Notes: a model not told the origin generated them from the letters alone. Shown: positions 27,751-41,060, numbered from the stretch's first letter. The stretch is 64,000 nucleotides of DNA from Beaufortia kweichowensis (GCA_019155185.1 CM032807.1:10444700-10508699), one strand, 5' to 3'. Made by a program: numbers and translations.

Positions 27751-30700
27751 TTCCTACATCAAGCATACAACCATATGCCTACAGTATACAGTACATCATT
27801 GGCCATTCACTGATAAACACATTGACACTAACGACACCAGGTTGCACTCTTGTATAGCCCCTGAAAGAGGTTTTTGCAATAATGAAAAGCTGACTGTAAA
27901 TTATTCTGCTAATTATATCCTGCTTATTATAGCACCAAATTATATTGGGCATCTACCGGCGAGTGGAGGAGACTGGACCCTGTGGGTTTTCAGTAAATTG
28001 TGAGATTTACCTTTTGTTTTGGTAAATTCCCTGTACCTTTTCCTGCAACCCTCAATCTGCAGTGATAAAAGTAGTTGTTAAAGGATTGTCTTTTTGTTAT
28101 CCAATCCATTTCCTATTTTGTTCTTTCTGCACAGCGTCCTGTTGCCTGTCCTACGGTCTGTTTCCTGTGCCCTTGAGCCAGATGCTGAATATGTAGTAGG
28201 TACTTAGCCAAAGTGACCTAAACATGACAACTAGTCGCACAGACATCAATAACTCACCTTTTTACTCACAAATCCCTCCCCCACTAGTATAGACATCAAT
28301 TACGCCCTCATGTACTCACTGACCTCCACACAGACACACAGAGAGAGCTCATTTCATTTGTCTGGGCTCATACAGCAAGCAAACCTAAAAAAAGATCAAG
28401 ATGAAAATTAAATTGGGTTTGTGTGCTTGTCATGACTGTTTAGTCACATGCAGGCTAGCATTGTCTGTTTTAAGTTTATAAAAAATTGGAGCAGACACTG
28501 TGCTCTAAAAAATAGATATAAACAGCTTTCAATAAACAAGATTACTGATGTTTTGAAAAATGGCGCCTGTTCAACAATATGGAGAGTCTGGAGCCAGCGT
28601 GATGTCTGTGACATTTGTGTTTTTTTTATTTAGGGTATCCACACTAACACATTTGTTGAGACCATACAGATAAATGTTAATGATTTGTTCACATTTAAAT
28701 GCATTTAGATAAATAATTTATTAGAATAATCTAACATTCCAAATAACGCTGACTGTTTCTCTGGCCACAGCACATTTGAGAATATGCATCAGTCTGCAGT
28801 TGTGGGAATTTACTCAGTGCCCTAAAGACTATCTTACTTAAAAGAAACCAGCAGATAATTGAGCTATTTGTTGTTCTTTTTTCCAATCACAAAGTATATA
28901 AGGTATAATTCTGTCTTTGAGAGAAATAGTGTAGATATAGAAAGCCATTTTTTATAAAGGCTACAGTGGATGTACTGAATCTGACTAGTTCACCTAGGTT
29001 GTGGATAGCAGCACTTTACATTATTGATGCACCAGAGCAACTTTATCTGTGCTCTTGTAATTAGACAGTCCTCACTGCCCTGATTCTGTTGTCTTTGTAT
29101 CAAGCTTGGTATATCTTGGCCGTAATCCCTCATGGTAAACCAAAGCCAGTCCTGTTGTTTATAGTTAATAGTCAGAGGTAAGTGGAGCTGGTAGCGATTA
29201 CTTGAAAAGGGCTGAAATGAACAAGAATGAAGAAGACTTTGTGTGAAGCCTTTCGGGTCACAGTTAATTTTCAAAATGGACTTACTCTTAATCACGGGTT
29301 TTATGTGAATCCACATATGTTAAAAATTTATTTCAAGTTGTTCCAGCGGGCAGAATTAGAGAATAGTTCAGAACATGATTTTGAAAGATGAATGCAAATA
29401 CATTAACCCAAAATCAATCCTGAATGTTTCTATTGGATTTGTACTTGTTATTCAGAAAAAAAGGCCACAGTCTTTCTGTCTTTTTATGTTTGCTGTCTTT
29501 ATATGTTTGCTGTTTTTTACCGAGCGAGTGTGGACTTTCTGAAAACACTGTTTAGTCACTAGTTACACACTAGGTTCACACTATGTTGGCTAATGTTAAT
29601 TTTTCCAAAGATAGTGTGACTGTCTCAGTACAGACAATGATTATGCTTTTTACTGCCACAGTCACACAAACTGAGCAGAAAAGTTAATGAATTTACCCAA
29701 TTTCAAAGCATTAATATACTGTAAAAATAGTGAAGGATAAAAACACAAAAATATGGGGACAGCAAGTTTTTAGGTTGTCTTGACAACTGTCTTAATAATT
29801 TTCCACTTAGCACTACTTTATTTTGCCAATCTGAATTTATACAATTATCAACTTCAAGTCAAATTGATTTTTCATTATTTCTTTTTTTTTAAACATTTTT
29901 ATACCTTTATAGCTTTATGAGATCTCACAAAGGCTATTAGTACTGACATTGTTTATTCCCAAACGCTTTCTACAAAGACCTCAACAAAGACATCTTAATA
30001 ATAGAATCAATCAACAAACCTTTATTAGGAAACTATGAACTCCTACACAACACAACATAAATACATTAAATTATATATGAATGCAAAAAAGTCTTCCACC
30101 AGAAAAAAAATAATGCAATAACCTTAACTCCATTTATCGCACAGTACATTCTGGCAGCTTACAAATCAACACCGTTGTTCAATATGAAATAGTTTACACC
30201 GTCAGGCAAGGAGAAGGGAAATATTGTTGGCCTATCATGTGTTTGTGTAGTTTCAAAGTCATTCACATTTGTATCTGTATCTGTGACACAAAAGCCCCAT
30301 AGGCCAGATAAAATGTCATTTTTACAGATACCTATACAAACACAGTTTGCATTGTTGAGACAAAAATATTGCTCTTTATAAACTATTTGAAGATCAAAAA
30401 GTACCTGAACATGAGTTTACTGTAATTGACTATGTGAGTGTAACAAGCCATGAGCAGATGCAGAAACTCCAGCCTCCTACATTTACTTACAATCCACTAA
30501 CTAATAAACTGTGAACACAAACCACAAGATCAAAATGCTCCCATTATGACATGGTTTATTGACTGACATTTCTCTCTACTAATTAGACTCTTTCTTTGTT
30601 TATTACCACAACTGTAAGACTAAATTTTCGCTTACAAAGGACACCTGGGGGATGACGATACCGTAAAATGTCAACCTGCCTCAATTTCTGCCAGGAAACA

Positions 30701-31439
30701 TTAGTTTCCTGTCATTCATTTGCAAGATGTGACCAGATAAAAACTATTATATGGTAACTCAGAGTAGTATCCTTTGCTTTAAAAGCTATTTTTAAGAGCA
30801 GACTGATGTGATGATAATCACATAATAATAATAATAATCTAGCATGTTTCTATTTGTACTTTTGGTCACATGCTTAAATCCCTACCTCTTTGCATTACCG
30901 ACACTGTGCTTGTAGCACTGACAAACAAGACTACTGAAAAACAATCACTGGTATAGAATGTCTTTATTCTTTATTACATAAAACTAAAAAGATGACTGGT
31001 TGTAGTTGTAAAAATGTACTTGCACAAACATTTTATACTTGATGTTTCAGTTGTCAAAAGCCTTTCATATTTTATTTACCCTCTGAATAATAACACATAT
31101 TCTCACAGACTGAAGTGGTATTTTAATAAAGATATGTTTTCTCACATAAGACCATGAAACATATAGTAGGCTAAATATTGCACTAGTAAAGATTAAAATC
31201 TAAACTCAAACTATCCAAAACTAAACACAAGACTTACAGACTAGACTCAATTATGGCTCATTACAGTAACTAAAATAAATATATTGATTATGTAATTATG
31301 TAAATATTAATTTCCACTTTCTTTACTTTAAGTGTAGTCCGTAAGGCCGTCTTATAATTCCTAGCAATTTAACCTAATAACTGTGACAGCAGAAATTAAA
31401 TATACACATGAAAATGCAAATCTGAACTGCAATTATTTA
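27751..31439. other. Gene-free stretch
   Basis: A 108-codon minus-strand frame at 28990-29316 lacks any motif I recognise. No RNA gene or bounded transposon was seen. 30820-30838 is a short ATA microsatellite. Confidence 0.5.
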
Positions 31440-31740
31440 AATTTTTAGATATTATATTTTTAAGTCTTTTTTCATTTAAGATATTTGTATAAATTACAGT
31501 AACATTAACATTTTTTATTAATTGTTTTGTTCATGTTTATTGTTTAAACTTTAAACTATTAAACTATTTAAACTATTGTTTAAACTTGTGTAAAATTTGT
31601 CAAATATTTCATTATAAGTCTTACACCTTTCCAATCAAAGTTTGTCATGATTAGATTCATATTCAGCTATGAAATATTAAAGTGAATAGGGAAATAACAT
31701 AAGTGTTCCTCCTGTGACAGTTAACAGGTTAAAGAAGGTG
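31440..31740 (+). repeat. Copy 1 of a dispersed AT-rich repeat
   Basis: Shares with about 40250-40670, in the same orientation, blocks such as 'gtttgtcatgattag', 'ctatgaaatattaaagtgaa' versus 'ctatgaagtattgaagtgaa', and 'aataacataagtgttcctc' versus 'aataacatagatgttcctc', then GTGACA. It ends 'gttaacaggttaaag', the complement of which recurs at 37600-37616. The family is unknown. Confidence 0.65.
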
Positions 31741-33339
31741 TCTACTACAAACATAAATGTAAATTGTAAATTATATATCTTATTACATAAAATGACTACT
31801 TATCTTTCCCATAATGTCTACTGCCCTAGTGTCCAAGGCCTTAATGAAGAAATCCTTTCTCTAATGTAAGGAATCACTTGTCACAAAATGAGACACTATG
31901 GCCTTTTGGGGGGATGTACAACTCAATACCACATATATAAATTACCAGTAATACTACCCATTTCCTGAAACTGAATGTGTTTAATATACTGGAGTGTGAA
32001 GCGGTATTAAGGTTATGATATGGCAGTAACAGATGTATTAGAAGCAGTATCCTCACCCTTGTGGCTCGACAACGTAAAATCACCAGCACTTTTCCACCCA
32101 CTACAGTGAAACTAAGCATACACCACAATGTTTTCTCAACCAAACTCTGTATTCTATAGCATTCTGACACTAAACCTGATGTGTTACTGATGTGACAGAT
32201 TTTTCCATAATTTTTCATAATATCTATAATATATGACATTTTCTAAACTTATTTAAGGACCTCATATATATATTTTTTCTGATGTCATGCTCTCTAAATA
32301 GCCTACATTATAGTCCGGGTCGTTCCATCAACGTATGTCTGTGAGATTGTATTTGAGATTGTATTTTTCATGTTATCATTTTCTATTTGACCAATATAAA
32401 ACCACAATAAACACACTTAGAAGGTTCAAGCTAGACATACACATAAACCAAAACATTAGTGTGGTAGCTGTGGCAAACTCTCTCTCTCTTTATCTCTCTC
32501 TCTCTTTATCTCTCTCTCTCTTTATCTCTCTCTCTCTCAGCTCAGGTTTCTGGGAAACAGCTTTAGCTGTGGGAGATGCTTCCAGCCAATCACGTGACTG
32601 CATGACTGTTATGTGCAGGGATCTCCTGATGATCATGTGACCACAATGCTGAATCACTGTTTTTGCCCCACTCTGTCCAGAGGACAAGCAGAGCAAGAAC
32701 AAGGGTGGACGAAAGAATTTGGCATTGGGGGCTTTCTGTAAAATTAAATTGCTATATTAAATTTCTACGGTCTTTCGGTTTTCTCTTTCACCCCTCCCTT
32801 TCACCCCTGGGACTTACACTTGGCTAGTCTGCATGTTAAATAATTGAGATATTTTAGTATGCGTGTCTGTGTGTGTGTTACCACTTTGAGGAGTGTCAGG
32901 GAGTTGACAGCACTGACTGTGTGGGTGTACTGAATGCAAGGGTCTCAGCTCAGTTAGCAGGGGCTTTTCTCTAGTACTTTACACCTTTGCACTGACAACT
33001 GGGGCAGACTTAGAAATTCCCTCTATTGAATGATAAACCAACCGTGGGGTGTTTCTGGTTAAAGTTGGTGTTTAAGATTCAAAGAATAAAGCGTAGCATA
33101 AGTGATGAGCTGTAAATGTTGTTGTTTTTTGTGATGCTGTTTTAATGAGACCCCTGCGTTGTAATATAAAACACATTAATCACAATTCGGAATTTACAAT
33201 ATTATTTAACTTTCACTTTTCTTTTGAACACTTTTTCTTTCTCTTTCTGTTCAAACACCCATCAAAAGAGAGTGCAGCACACATTATATAACCAAACCAA
33301 ATGCCCTAAAACAACAAAAGACATTCTACTGACTTTGCA
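31741..33339. other. Gene-free stretch with (TC)nTTTA minisatellite
   Basis: 32478-32538 holds about four copies of a 14-base unit TCTCTCTCTCTTTA. A 121-codon minus-strand frame at 31874-32239 has hydrophobic stretches but no recognised domain and is probably chance. Confidence 0.6.
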
Positions 33340-33500
33340 AGTACATGCCAACTTATTCTCCTAACCGTATACCCAACATTAACCATAACCCTAACCTCAA
33401 CCTAACAGTCTGTTAATGCAGTACTTTAATATGTTTTTAATATGTAGTTGCAAATTTACTTATAGTTAGTAAAATGTCTAAAGAGGACTATTAAAATTAA
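33340..33500 (+). mobile_element. Fragment of fish 'AACCCTAACC'-containing DNA repeat
   Basis: Contains 'accataaccctaacctcaac', then 'taacagtctgttaatgcagt' and 'gttagtaaaatgtctaaaga', the internal order of a repeat I recall as very common in cyprinids and often bounded by GGTAACACTTTA. The TAACCCTAACC block is part of that repeat and is not an interstitial telomere. Confidence 0.5.
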
Positions 33501-33593
33501 CAGTAACTGAAGGTCCTCATAAAACATGAAAACATGGTGTTTGTGTGTGTGTGTCCACGTAATTCAATAAAGGTCAGGTAAGAGGATAAAAGC

Positions 33594-33752
33594 TTGCAGT
33601 GCCCTGATCAGCTGAGATCATCACGGTGTGACTCATTCACAGTCAGCACTCTGATCAAAAGGGCTTGCGACTGGTCTTGGATCTGCATTAAGGTGGCGTG
33701 ATCAACCTGCTGTGAGTCATCAGGAGGCCCCCTCACCAATCTGCCAGGAACT
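33594..33752 (-). repeat. Copy B of an inverted, unidentified repeat pair
   Basis: Reverse complement of copy A at 27557-27750, about 6 kb away. The complement of CCTGATGACTCA and of GCCACCTTAA are clear here as TGAGTCATCAGG and TTAAGGTGGC. It lacks the middle block of copy A. No terminal repeats or target duplications were found. Confidence 0.75.
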
Positions 33753-34766
33753 GGAGAGCTAAAGTAGAATAACTTCTACTTGCCTCTTTTCTCCTTTACT
33801 GTCAGCACCTACTGCTTTCATTGCCCCCTTTTCTCTCTCTCCCCACCCTCCTTACTCTGCTTTCTGTACTATGCTTTTCTGTTTCCCGCTGAGTCTGAGC
33901 TGTCCATGTCAGTGTTATTCCCGTTAATCCACATTTCCCACTTCTCTCCGTATTTACAGGAAACATTGAGAGGCAGAAAAGACCACAGTGGGTATTACTT
34001 TACAATCCTTTGCTGAGGTCTGTGTTATCCTCTTAACACAAGTAGCCTAACACTAACTAAGACCTATTGTAAGGTTAAATTTCTTAAATACAGCTAAGAT
34101 AATTATTGTGCAAGTTTATCAAAAATCGTAAAAGCTATATTTCAGTCATATTTCAACATAATGTCATAGAAAACGGCAAAAGGTGGTCACATTTTTTCTT
34201 CTGAAATCAGTCTCCACTTTTCAAATTCTGAAAGCTCACAAGTGGACTAATTTGCACTAAAAAAGTCATCCTACCTTTCTGGGCTTTTGACACCCTTTTT
34301 GGACTCTGTCAACCCACTCTATTTGTAAAGTACATATAGGAAAGCCGCTTTGGACTCAGTAATGTAGTTATGTTCCAAATGTTTCTTCAGGATAATGTTT
34401 GTGTTTCTCATGTGTTACAGTTGCTGGCTATGCTGGCAATAAATCCACAAAAGGCAGACAGAAACAGGCTCAGAAATACTTCCAAGTTTACTTAAATTAA
34501 ACCAACAAAAGGCAGACAAACACATCAGCATACTAATGCAGATAAAACCGCAAACATATTTAACACAAGCACTGACGACATTTGAACTCAAACAGGGATA
34601 TAAATACAAAGAAATTCAACAAGACACAGGTGAACATAATAAAGTTGAAACTAATCAGAAACCAAGGAAAGAAATAACAATTAATAATGAGACAAATAAA
34701 AAAAACTGAGAAAACAGAACTAGAACAGAACATCTTCGTGATAGTAAGCAGTGTGTCCTATTAAGG
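33753..34766. other. Gene-free stretch
   Basis: No supported gene or repeat. Confidence 0.5.
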
Positions 34767-34952
34767 CAGTGGTCTCAAACTCAATTCCTGGAGGGCCGGC
34801 GTCCAGCAGAGTTTAGCTCCAACCAGCTCCAACACACCTGCGCTGCAAGTTTTTAGTGATCCTGAAGACCTTGATTTGCTGGATCAGGTGCGTTTAATTA
34901 GGCTTGGATCTAAACTATGCAGGCCCTCCAGGAACTGAGTTTCAGACCTCTG
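34767..34952. mobile_element. Short non-autonomous hAT element
   Basis: The left end CAGTGGTCTCAAACTCAATT is mirrored by the right end finishing GAGTTTCAGACCTCTG. Inner arms share CCTGGAGGGCC and GGCCCTCCAGG. The flanks are TATTAAGG (34759-34766) and TTTTAAGG (34953-34960), an 8-bp target duplication with one change, as expected for hAT. At 186 bp it is far too short to encode a transposase. This is a widespread fish family. Confidence 0.85.
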
Positions 34953-37619
34953 TTTTAAGGTGTTTAACAGTACTTCCAGGTTTGCCACTGGGGGCAGTTC
35001 AGAAATGAAGACTATTTCATGAGATCTGCCCTGCTGTTGATAAATTCTTCTAAAATTATTATTTTTGAAATTGTAATCTCATAATAAACTTAATTTATTA
35101 ATTGTGTTGTTCAGACTAAATAATCTGTAATTGAACTAGGAATTAAATTCTAATCAAATCCACAATCAAAGTCACAATCAAAGCTATTGTTAAATGATTA
35201 TACACATTGTTTGGCAACAACCTACAAGCAGAAAAATGAACTATAATTTTTTTTGGATGAATTTGTATTCTTAAATGTATAAGTAAATAATGACAAGTAA
35301 CAGACAATACACAAAGTATGACTGGTGTGACTTGACCTTTTCAGATTATAGGGTGATTTACAGTAATTTTACAGCATCTGGTATCTATAAAACATTGGCC
35401 CCGGCTTAATTTGATACAGCCGTTTTACAGTCATTTGATACAACAGTTTATAAGTTTAACAATTCAAATACACTGTTATCTGACACTTGACTTTAGTATA
35501 AAAGTATCAAGCAAGAAATTCTTTACCTCAGCTCTCAGATCAATTATAGGGCGAAGAACAACCAGGATTCACAGTAAGCTTTTGCGTTCCGTGGAAATCA
35601 TATGGGTTTGGAACAACGTGAGGGTGGGTGATTATGACAGAATTATAATATTTTGGTTAACGTGTACCTTTAAGGCACATTTTCCCCACCTGACTGACCC
35701 CCAACACAGAACCACAGACCGCATTTATTATAATGTTATAAAGTTTAACACAGTCTTCTCAGGGGACTTCAAATTGCATTCCAATCAAATGGTCCGTCCC
35801 AGATGGCAGTGGAATGGGCACCTGTCCTGCCTTCACGGAGGGGACTTTGGCTTGCTCGCCTGTCTGGACCTAAACACAAATCACTGACTGGCACATAGCC
35901 AAACAATTACATTAATTACAGAGCACAGTGAAAGAGAAAGAGGGAAAGTCTGACATGGCCACTTGTCTAATTTGTGCATCCTAAGCAAGAAGGAAGATGA
36001 AGTGCACTTTGGATATTACAGTTCGAGTGATTTTGAGGGAGTTCAATCAAATGAACATGTTCACTCTGCCACGTTTCGTAATTAAATCAACCCTAAATGA
36101 ACTGAGAAGCAAATGAAAATATACAGTCTTTTTAATTCATCCTAACCTTCTAAAGCCATGATACTGCCAACACTTTGTCTAAATGGCAAAAGGTCTGGTC
36201 CGCATTACAGCTTCTTGTCCATGAACCACCCATATATGGGCAGGACATAGCTATCTTTCTGATTGTAGGTCTAAGTCAAATGAGATTACCTTGTTCGTGA
36301 CCAAACTGCACATCCCTGCCATGCAGTAGCTTTATAGGCAGGGTGTAATTTCTAGGGTGTAATTAGTGCAGCATTTACCACCCATTTATAACAATACAAT
36401 TGACTGTTAAGTTCTGTTAATTTAACATATCTTTAAACAATATACTGTGCCCAAATATTTACCATTATTAAGTCTCCCAAGCTACACAATACATTAGCAG
36501 CGACTCAATCTTCTTGTAATCACTACAATTCCACACCTCTTAACATTCTAGAAAGCTAAATCATTCCAAAAATTCCATCCCCACCCACACGTGATCAGGC
36601 CACAGAACATACCCAGATAAACATCACTATACATTCAAGATACAGTATAATGGGTCAACAAAGCAGGGCATCTGTAAATTATGCATGATAATAGATTACC
36701 TTTGGGTGTGTTAACGTACGCTGTTTGCAGAGAGACCAGTTCACTGAGCACATAATACAGGTCTTAAAGAAATAATTTACTCAAAATTCAGGTCATCATT
36801 TGTGGAAGGTTCATGTCATTCTATATTTGTAAGACTTTCTTTCTTCTGAACCTAAAGTGATTTACATTTAGAAATTTCATGAAGGAAATGATTTTATGTA
36901 AAAGAGACATGTAACCCAATGTGGCTGCATTCCCTAGTATTTACTGTAAGGATGCATAATGCTCAACTAATAGTGACTGAAATAAAACAACTTGCTGGAT
37001 AACATAATTGTGTTTGAGATTGAAAGTAATTACATTCTTATATACATACAAGTCAATTTGATTGTCATCTTTGGTATTATTAATGGATTTAGAGGTGCAG
37101 CTGCAATGAATGTATGCTTCTCTAGTTCTTTATCCACTGATGATAATGTTGACTATGATTATTATTATAATATAATATTTGATGTTGTGTTGAAGGTCGT
37201 CACTCATTAGAGGGAATGATATGCCTTGCCATTGTGTGTGGCCAGAAGCCTTTAACTCTTCTTCTGTGTGTAAATATTATGTGACAGTGTTGCACACAGC
37301 TGAGTTCATCTTTATTACAGTAAAAGAGGTTAGGTGTCTTTGAAGTGCATGTGTGTCTCTAAACTTCTCATGTTTCCTGTCAGGTGCAGCAGCTTCTATC
37401 ACACCATTTTTAATTCTGTCTTTGTCGTTTCAGATTCAGATTTGGTTCGTAAAACAGTACCTCTGTTTTAGTGTAATCATCATTATTTTTTGGAAATTTC
37501 CCCCCTGCACCTTAACACAAGGCCTGATAAAGGATTCTTTAGCTTACAGTATGTGCATTTTTCTTTTATTTGCTCCTTCATCCAGCAAGCCATGATTAAA
37601 CCAGTTAACCTGTTAACTG
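34953..37619. other. Gene-free stretch with two fragments of a common fish repeat
   Basis: 35580-35680 contains 'atgggtttggaacaacgtga' followed by GGGTGGGTGATTATGACAG. 36768-36850 is the reverse orientation of the same repeat end (tcatcatttg, ttcatgtcattc, 'agactttctttcttctgaa'). Both fit the abundant cyprinid repeat ending GAGGGTGAGTAAATGATGACAG. The 158-codon frame at 35411-35887 runs through the first fragment and is not a gene. Confidence 0.6.
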
Positions 37620-37662
37620 TCAGGTTAAATACCCATGTACCTCACATGGGTATTTAACCTGA
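37620..37662. repeat. Perfect 19-bp-stem hairpin
   Basis: 19 bases at 37620-37638 (TCAGGTTAAATACCCATGT) are exactly complementary to 37644-37662, with the 5-base loop ACCTC. It is not followed by a T-run. The 20 bases from the loop through most of the right arm (37638-37657) are identical to 55507-55526, where the left arm is absent. Confidence 0.9.
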
Positions 37663-40249
37663 TAACTCTTTTAAAGCTTGCTTTTTCATAGTCACACAAG
37701 TACAGCTTCCAGAATTGTCCCATCCATAACAGTCCATAATTCTGTGAAATAAATAAAATAAATTAAAATTAAAAAAAAAATTTAAAAAGTTCTTTTATGT
37801 TCTTAAGCAGTGTTTTCTATTACCTTAGCTGCAAGGTGGCTTAAAGCTAATTGGCTGGAATGGCCATTTAGGATATTGTTTATTTATGTTATTTATGCAA
37901 AAGGAGGCATTATTTAAATATTTTTCAGACATTTGCTTTGAAGCTAATGGTGCGGCATCATTTCAATACGGAATGAGGTGCCTAATAAGAGGAGCCTTTA
38001 TTGCCTTAGGCTCCTCTAGTGTGCATGCAGTGATTAAAACTTGCCTAAGCTTCCACACATTTTTCCAGATAATATGAGATAATAGATAATATTATAATAT
38101 TATATTTAGATCAAAAATAAAATTCAGATAATATGCATATGCACATTCTTTAAAAATTAATGGTTCATTTATTTAAATTTATTTAGTTTTTATGTTTCTT
38201 TTACATAACTTTGAAAAAGCTCAGCTTTCTGTGCTTCTTCTGACAGACAGCCACTACATTTATCTCATTGTTTTTCCGTTTCTCGCACCTCTTTTACCTT
38301 TCTTTTACCTTTCTCTGTCTGTTTTGAGAAATCCAGAAAGCCATTTTACCATAACTGAGGGTCAATTTAACAGGCAGTTTCACTGAGAAAACCCACAAGC
38401 AGTTGCACCATTGTTGTTTGGCCTGGTCTAGACTTTACTTAAAAAGTTTCATGGTTCTCCTGCCAAACGCAACAGCAACTCAGACCTCAATAAAGCGTCA
38501 GCCTCTGTAACTGCTTACCCAGTGGGAAAACAAACACTCATTTACTGTGGGCGACTTGAAAAATATACATGAACAGTCTTCATTTGCCTTCCTCAAAGAC
38601 AGGAAGACAGTTTGGCATCACATCTGCCGCATTGCAGTAAAACAAGCTGTTTCATTTTATTTAAATATAGTGCTTTTTGAAACCTATGGCAACATATGAC
38701 ACAATGTTTTGTCCAATAATAAGCAACCACATAAACCCACCATCTCAGAGTACAAAGTGCACAGACACCACAGTAAAAGTAGAGAAGTTTAGAGTTCTCA
38801 GGTTAGCTAAATGAACAGCAAGACTGGCCTTTCCTGTTACGGAAATGTGCTGAGGACTAAGGCTCAAAAGAACATCACACTAGTGCTATAACACCCCACC
38901 CTAGCATGCCCACACCAATAGACCCCTCCCTGCTATGTCTTTCATGCATTTTGAAAAGTTATGTTATGTTTTATATTAATCAAAGCAATGACTTCAGAAT
39001 TAGAGCTGCTTATAGGACCTTTCATACTTTCACGGTGTTATGGAACAATATTGCTGGGATTACATCTTTTTTCACCTGATGAACAAAGACAGCCACTTAA
39101 AATCCATTTAAAGTGCTCTCACTTTCAAAGAATAAAACAGCACACAAGTTAATGTCATCGCTTGTTGGTGTGGATGCTAATTTAGCTATTATTATACAGT
39201 AGTTACAGTTACTGTTGTCAGTGTGAACGGGCCTTTACACAATAATGCAATGTTATCATTTATTAGTACATGCACCACTTTTACAGTATGTGCAGTATCA
39301 CAGCACAAATCATACATGTAATTCACTAACCACCTGTAATCTACTTTTGCCACATGATAAATGAGCCAAAATAGTGATGCATTGTGCTTAAATGGAGCAA
39401 AAACTATTCCTTTCTCTGTAAATTTGGCTAATTATAGGTTGCAGCTTATTCACAAAACTTAGCTCAGCATTGTGTCATTACTGCATGTCTAGTATATGAA
39501 AGTATGAAACAGATACCAACAATTACTGTACCAATAAATAATGGTCAAATAATTAAGTGCATTCGTGCTAATCGTTCTTAATGAATTCCCCTCTAATTGT
39601 TCACTTACATGCATATGATCTCTGGAGTTTCATGGACACTGCAAAATTAATTTGCCTTTCCAGTCCAATAAAATGGGTCACCACATGTATCTATTTCTCA
39701 TAAGTGTTTATGTTAGATCAATTTGCTCGTCTTACATAAAGACAGCTGTGTTTAACTTGTGAAAAAGCTAATCTACCGTTTAGGTGAATTTCATGGTGAA
39801 GGAGGCCTCCAGTTGAACCTGGATCATTCTGCTCTGTAAAATTCACCCCTAATGAAGGAAAACAGCAGAGATGTTATCTCGGGTAACAAGAGCAGATCTT
39901 AGTTCACATTGGCATTTGTTATTTCAATTCTGAGCCGTATGCAGTACAGCATCATGTCACAAATGTCAGAGCGTCCCTATAGGGCCTGCATGTTTCTACA
40001 TGATGTGATCCAATAGTAATTCAGCCCTTGACTGAATTGACCTAAAAGAAACATCATTCTTATTAAGCCAAACAAATCCATGCACATGTAGACCTGTGCA
40101 GGTCAGGTTTATTAGGTTTTTAAGGTACTGTAGAATGTAATGGTGTGCAAAGTGTTTTTTGTTAGCATATTCTTAGACTTCTCAAAAGCCCTGCAAACTG
40201 TGAGAATGCAAACTTTAATCCTGATAACTGTCACTGCACATATTGCTAT
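37663..40249. other. Gene-free stretch
   Basis: No supported gene. Small TA-rich palindromic sequence lies at 38085-38110. 39590-39700 is repeat-free, with homeodomain-like ATTA/TAATTG motifs, but nothing firm. Confidence 0.5.
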
Positions 40250-40670
40250 ATATCCTGAACTACATTTTTTTAAATTTTAGATCTTTTTTACATTAATCTT
40301 TTTTAATACTCTTTTATTTTTCAATTGTAGGTATTTTTAAAAAATATATCAACTTAACATCAACTTATTATTACTTATTATTACTTATTATTTTCTTTAT
40401 GTTTATTGTTATAGGAATAGTTGTGGAAAGTCTTTCCATAGTTGACTTTCCATAGTAGGAATAAAAATTACTATTGTCAAGTCAATGGGGTCCATTTTTG
40501 GGTAAACTATTCCTTTTTGAAAATTTGTTAAATATTTATTCTTGAGTCTTTAACCTTTCCAGCAATATATAGTTTGTCATGATTAGTATAGAATTTAACT
40601 ATGAAGTATTGAAGTGAATAGTATAATAACATAGATGTTCCTCTTGAGGAAACAGTGACAATTAAGGGGT
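40250..40670 (+). repeat. Copy 2 of a dispersed repeat, interrupted
   Basis: The same family and orientation as 31440-31740. It is interrupted at about 40405-40515 by a fragment of the common cyprinid repeat carrying 'tttccatagt' twice and 'caagtcaatggggtccattt' before 'ttgggtaaactattcc'. The nesting shows that the second repeat inserted later. Confidence 0.6.
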
Positions 40671-40724
40671 TTCAGGCATGTGCAGAGAGGGGGCTTTGGG
40701 GGCTTGAGCCTCTGCCTTTTTCAT

Positions 40725-40800
40725 GATTTAATTCAGTTTTATTGCTTAAGCACTTTTCACAATGTGCATTGTTGCAAAGCAACCTTACAGCATACATTTT
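40725..40800 (-). mobile_element. L2/SINE-type 3' tail, reverse orientation
   Basis: Reads on the minus strand as 'gttgctttgcaacaatg', then 'gtgaaaagtgcttaagcaat' and AAAACTGAATTAA, the same tail type as at 9.3 kb and 61.0 kb. Confidence 0.6.
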
Positions 40801-40969
40801 GGCACATGATGGATGCTTGCTGCTGGCCTTAAAATCAACTGATTACAGAGTGTAGGAATCCATCTGGATCTGCTCTGGATCTCATTACTCAATGTTCAAA
40901 CTTATTAGGATGTTAGTTAACATAAGAGAAATTCTTTAGAGTGTAGACACTGTGTAATGAGAAAAATGG

Positions 40970-41060
40970 GTGAAACAGATTTAGTTTTTGTTCGAACAGA
41001 AATGACAATTGTGTCATCATTTATTCACTACCATGTTGTTTTAAACCTCCAAGATTTCTG
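40970..41060 (-). mobile_element. Fragment of common cyprinid repeat end
   Basis: 'gtcatcatttattcactacc' followed by 'atgttgttttaaacctccaa' matches the reversed 'ttggaacgacatgagggtga' type end seen at 35.6 and 36.8 kb. It is truncated. Confidence 0.5.

Noticed and set aside
28990..29316. 108-codon minus-strand frame
   Set aside because: No recognisable motif and no exon signals.
31874..32239. 121-codon minus-strand frame with hydrophobic stretches
   Set aside because: No domain recognised, no promoter or splice support, and AT-rich DNA readily gives such frames by chance.
33380..33420. TAACCCTAACC as an interstitial telomeric repeat
   Set aside because: Only about two imperfect units, and the flanking sequence fits a known fish transposon-like repeat that carries this motif.
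35411..35887. 158-codon plus-strand open frame, the longest in the window
   Set aside because: It runs through a fragment of a common cyprinid interspersed repeat (35580-35680) and shows no known domain, signal or splice context.
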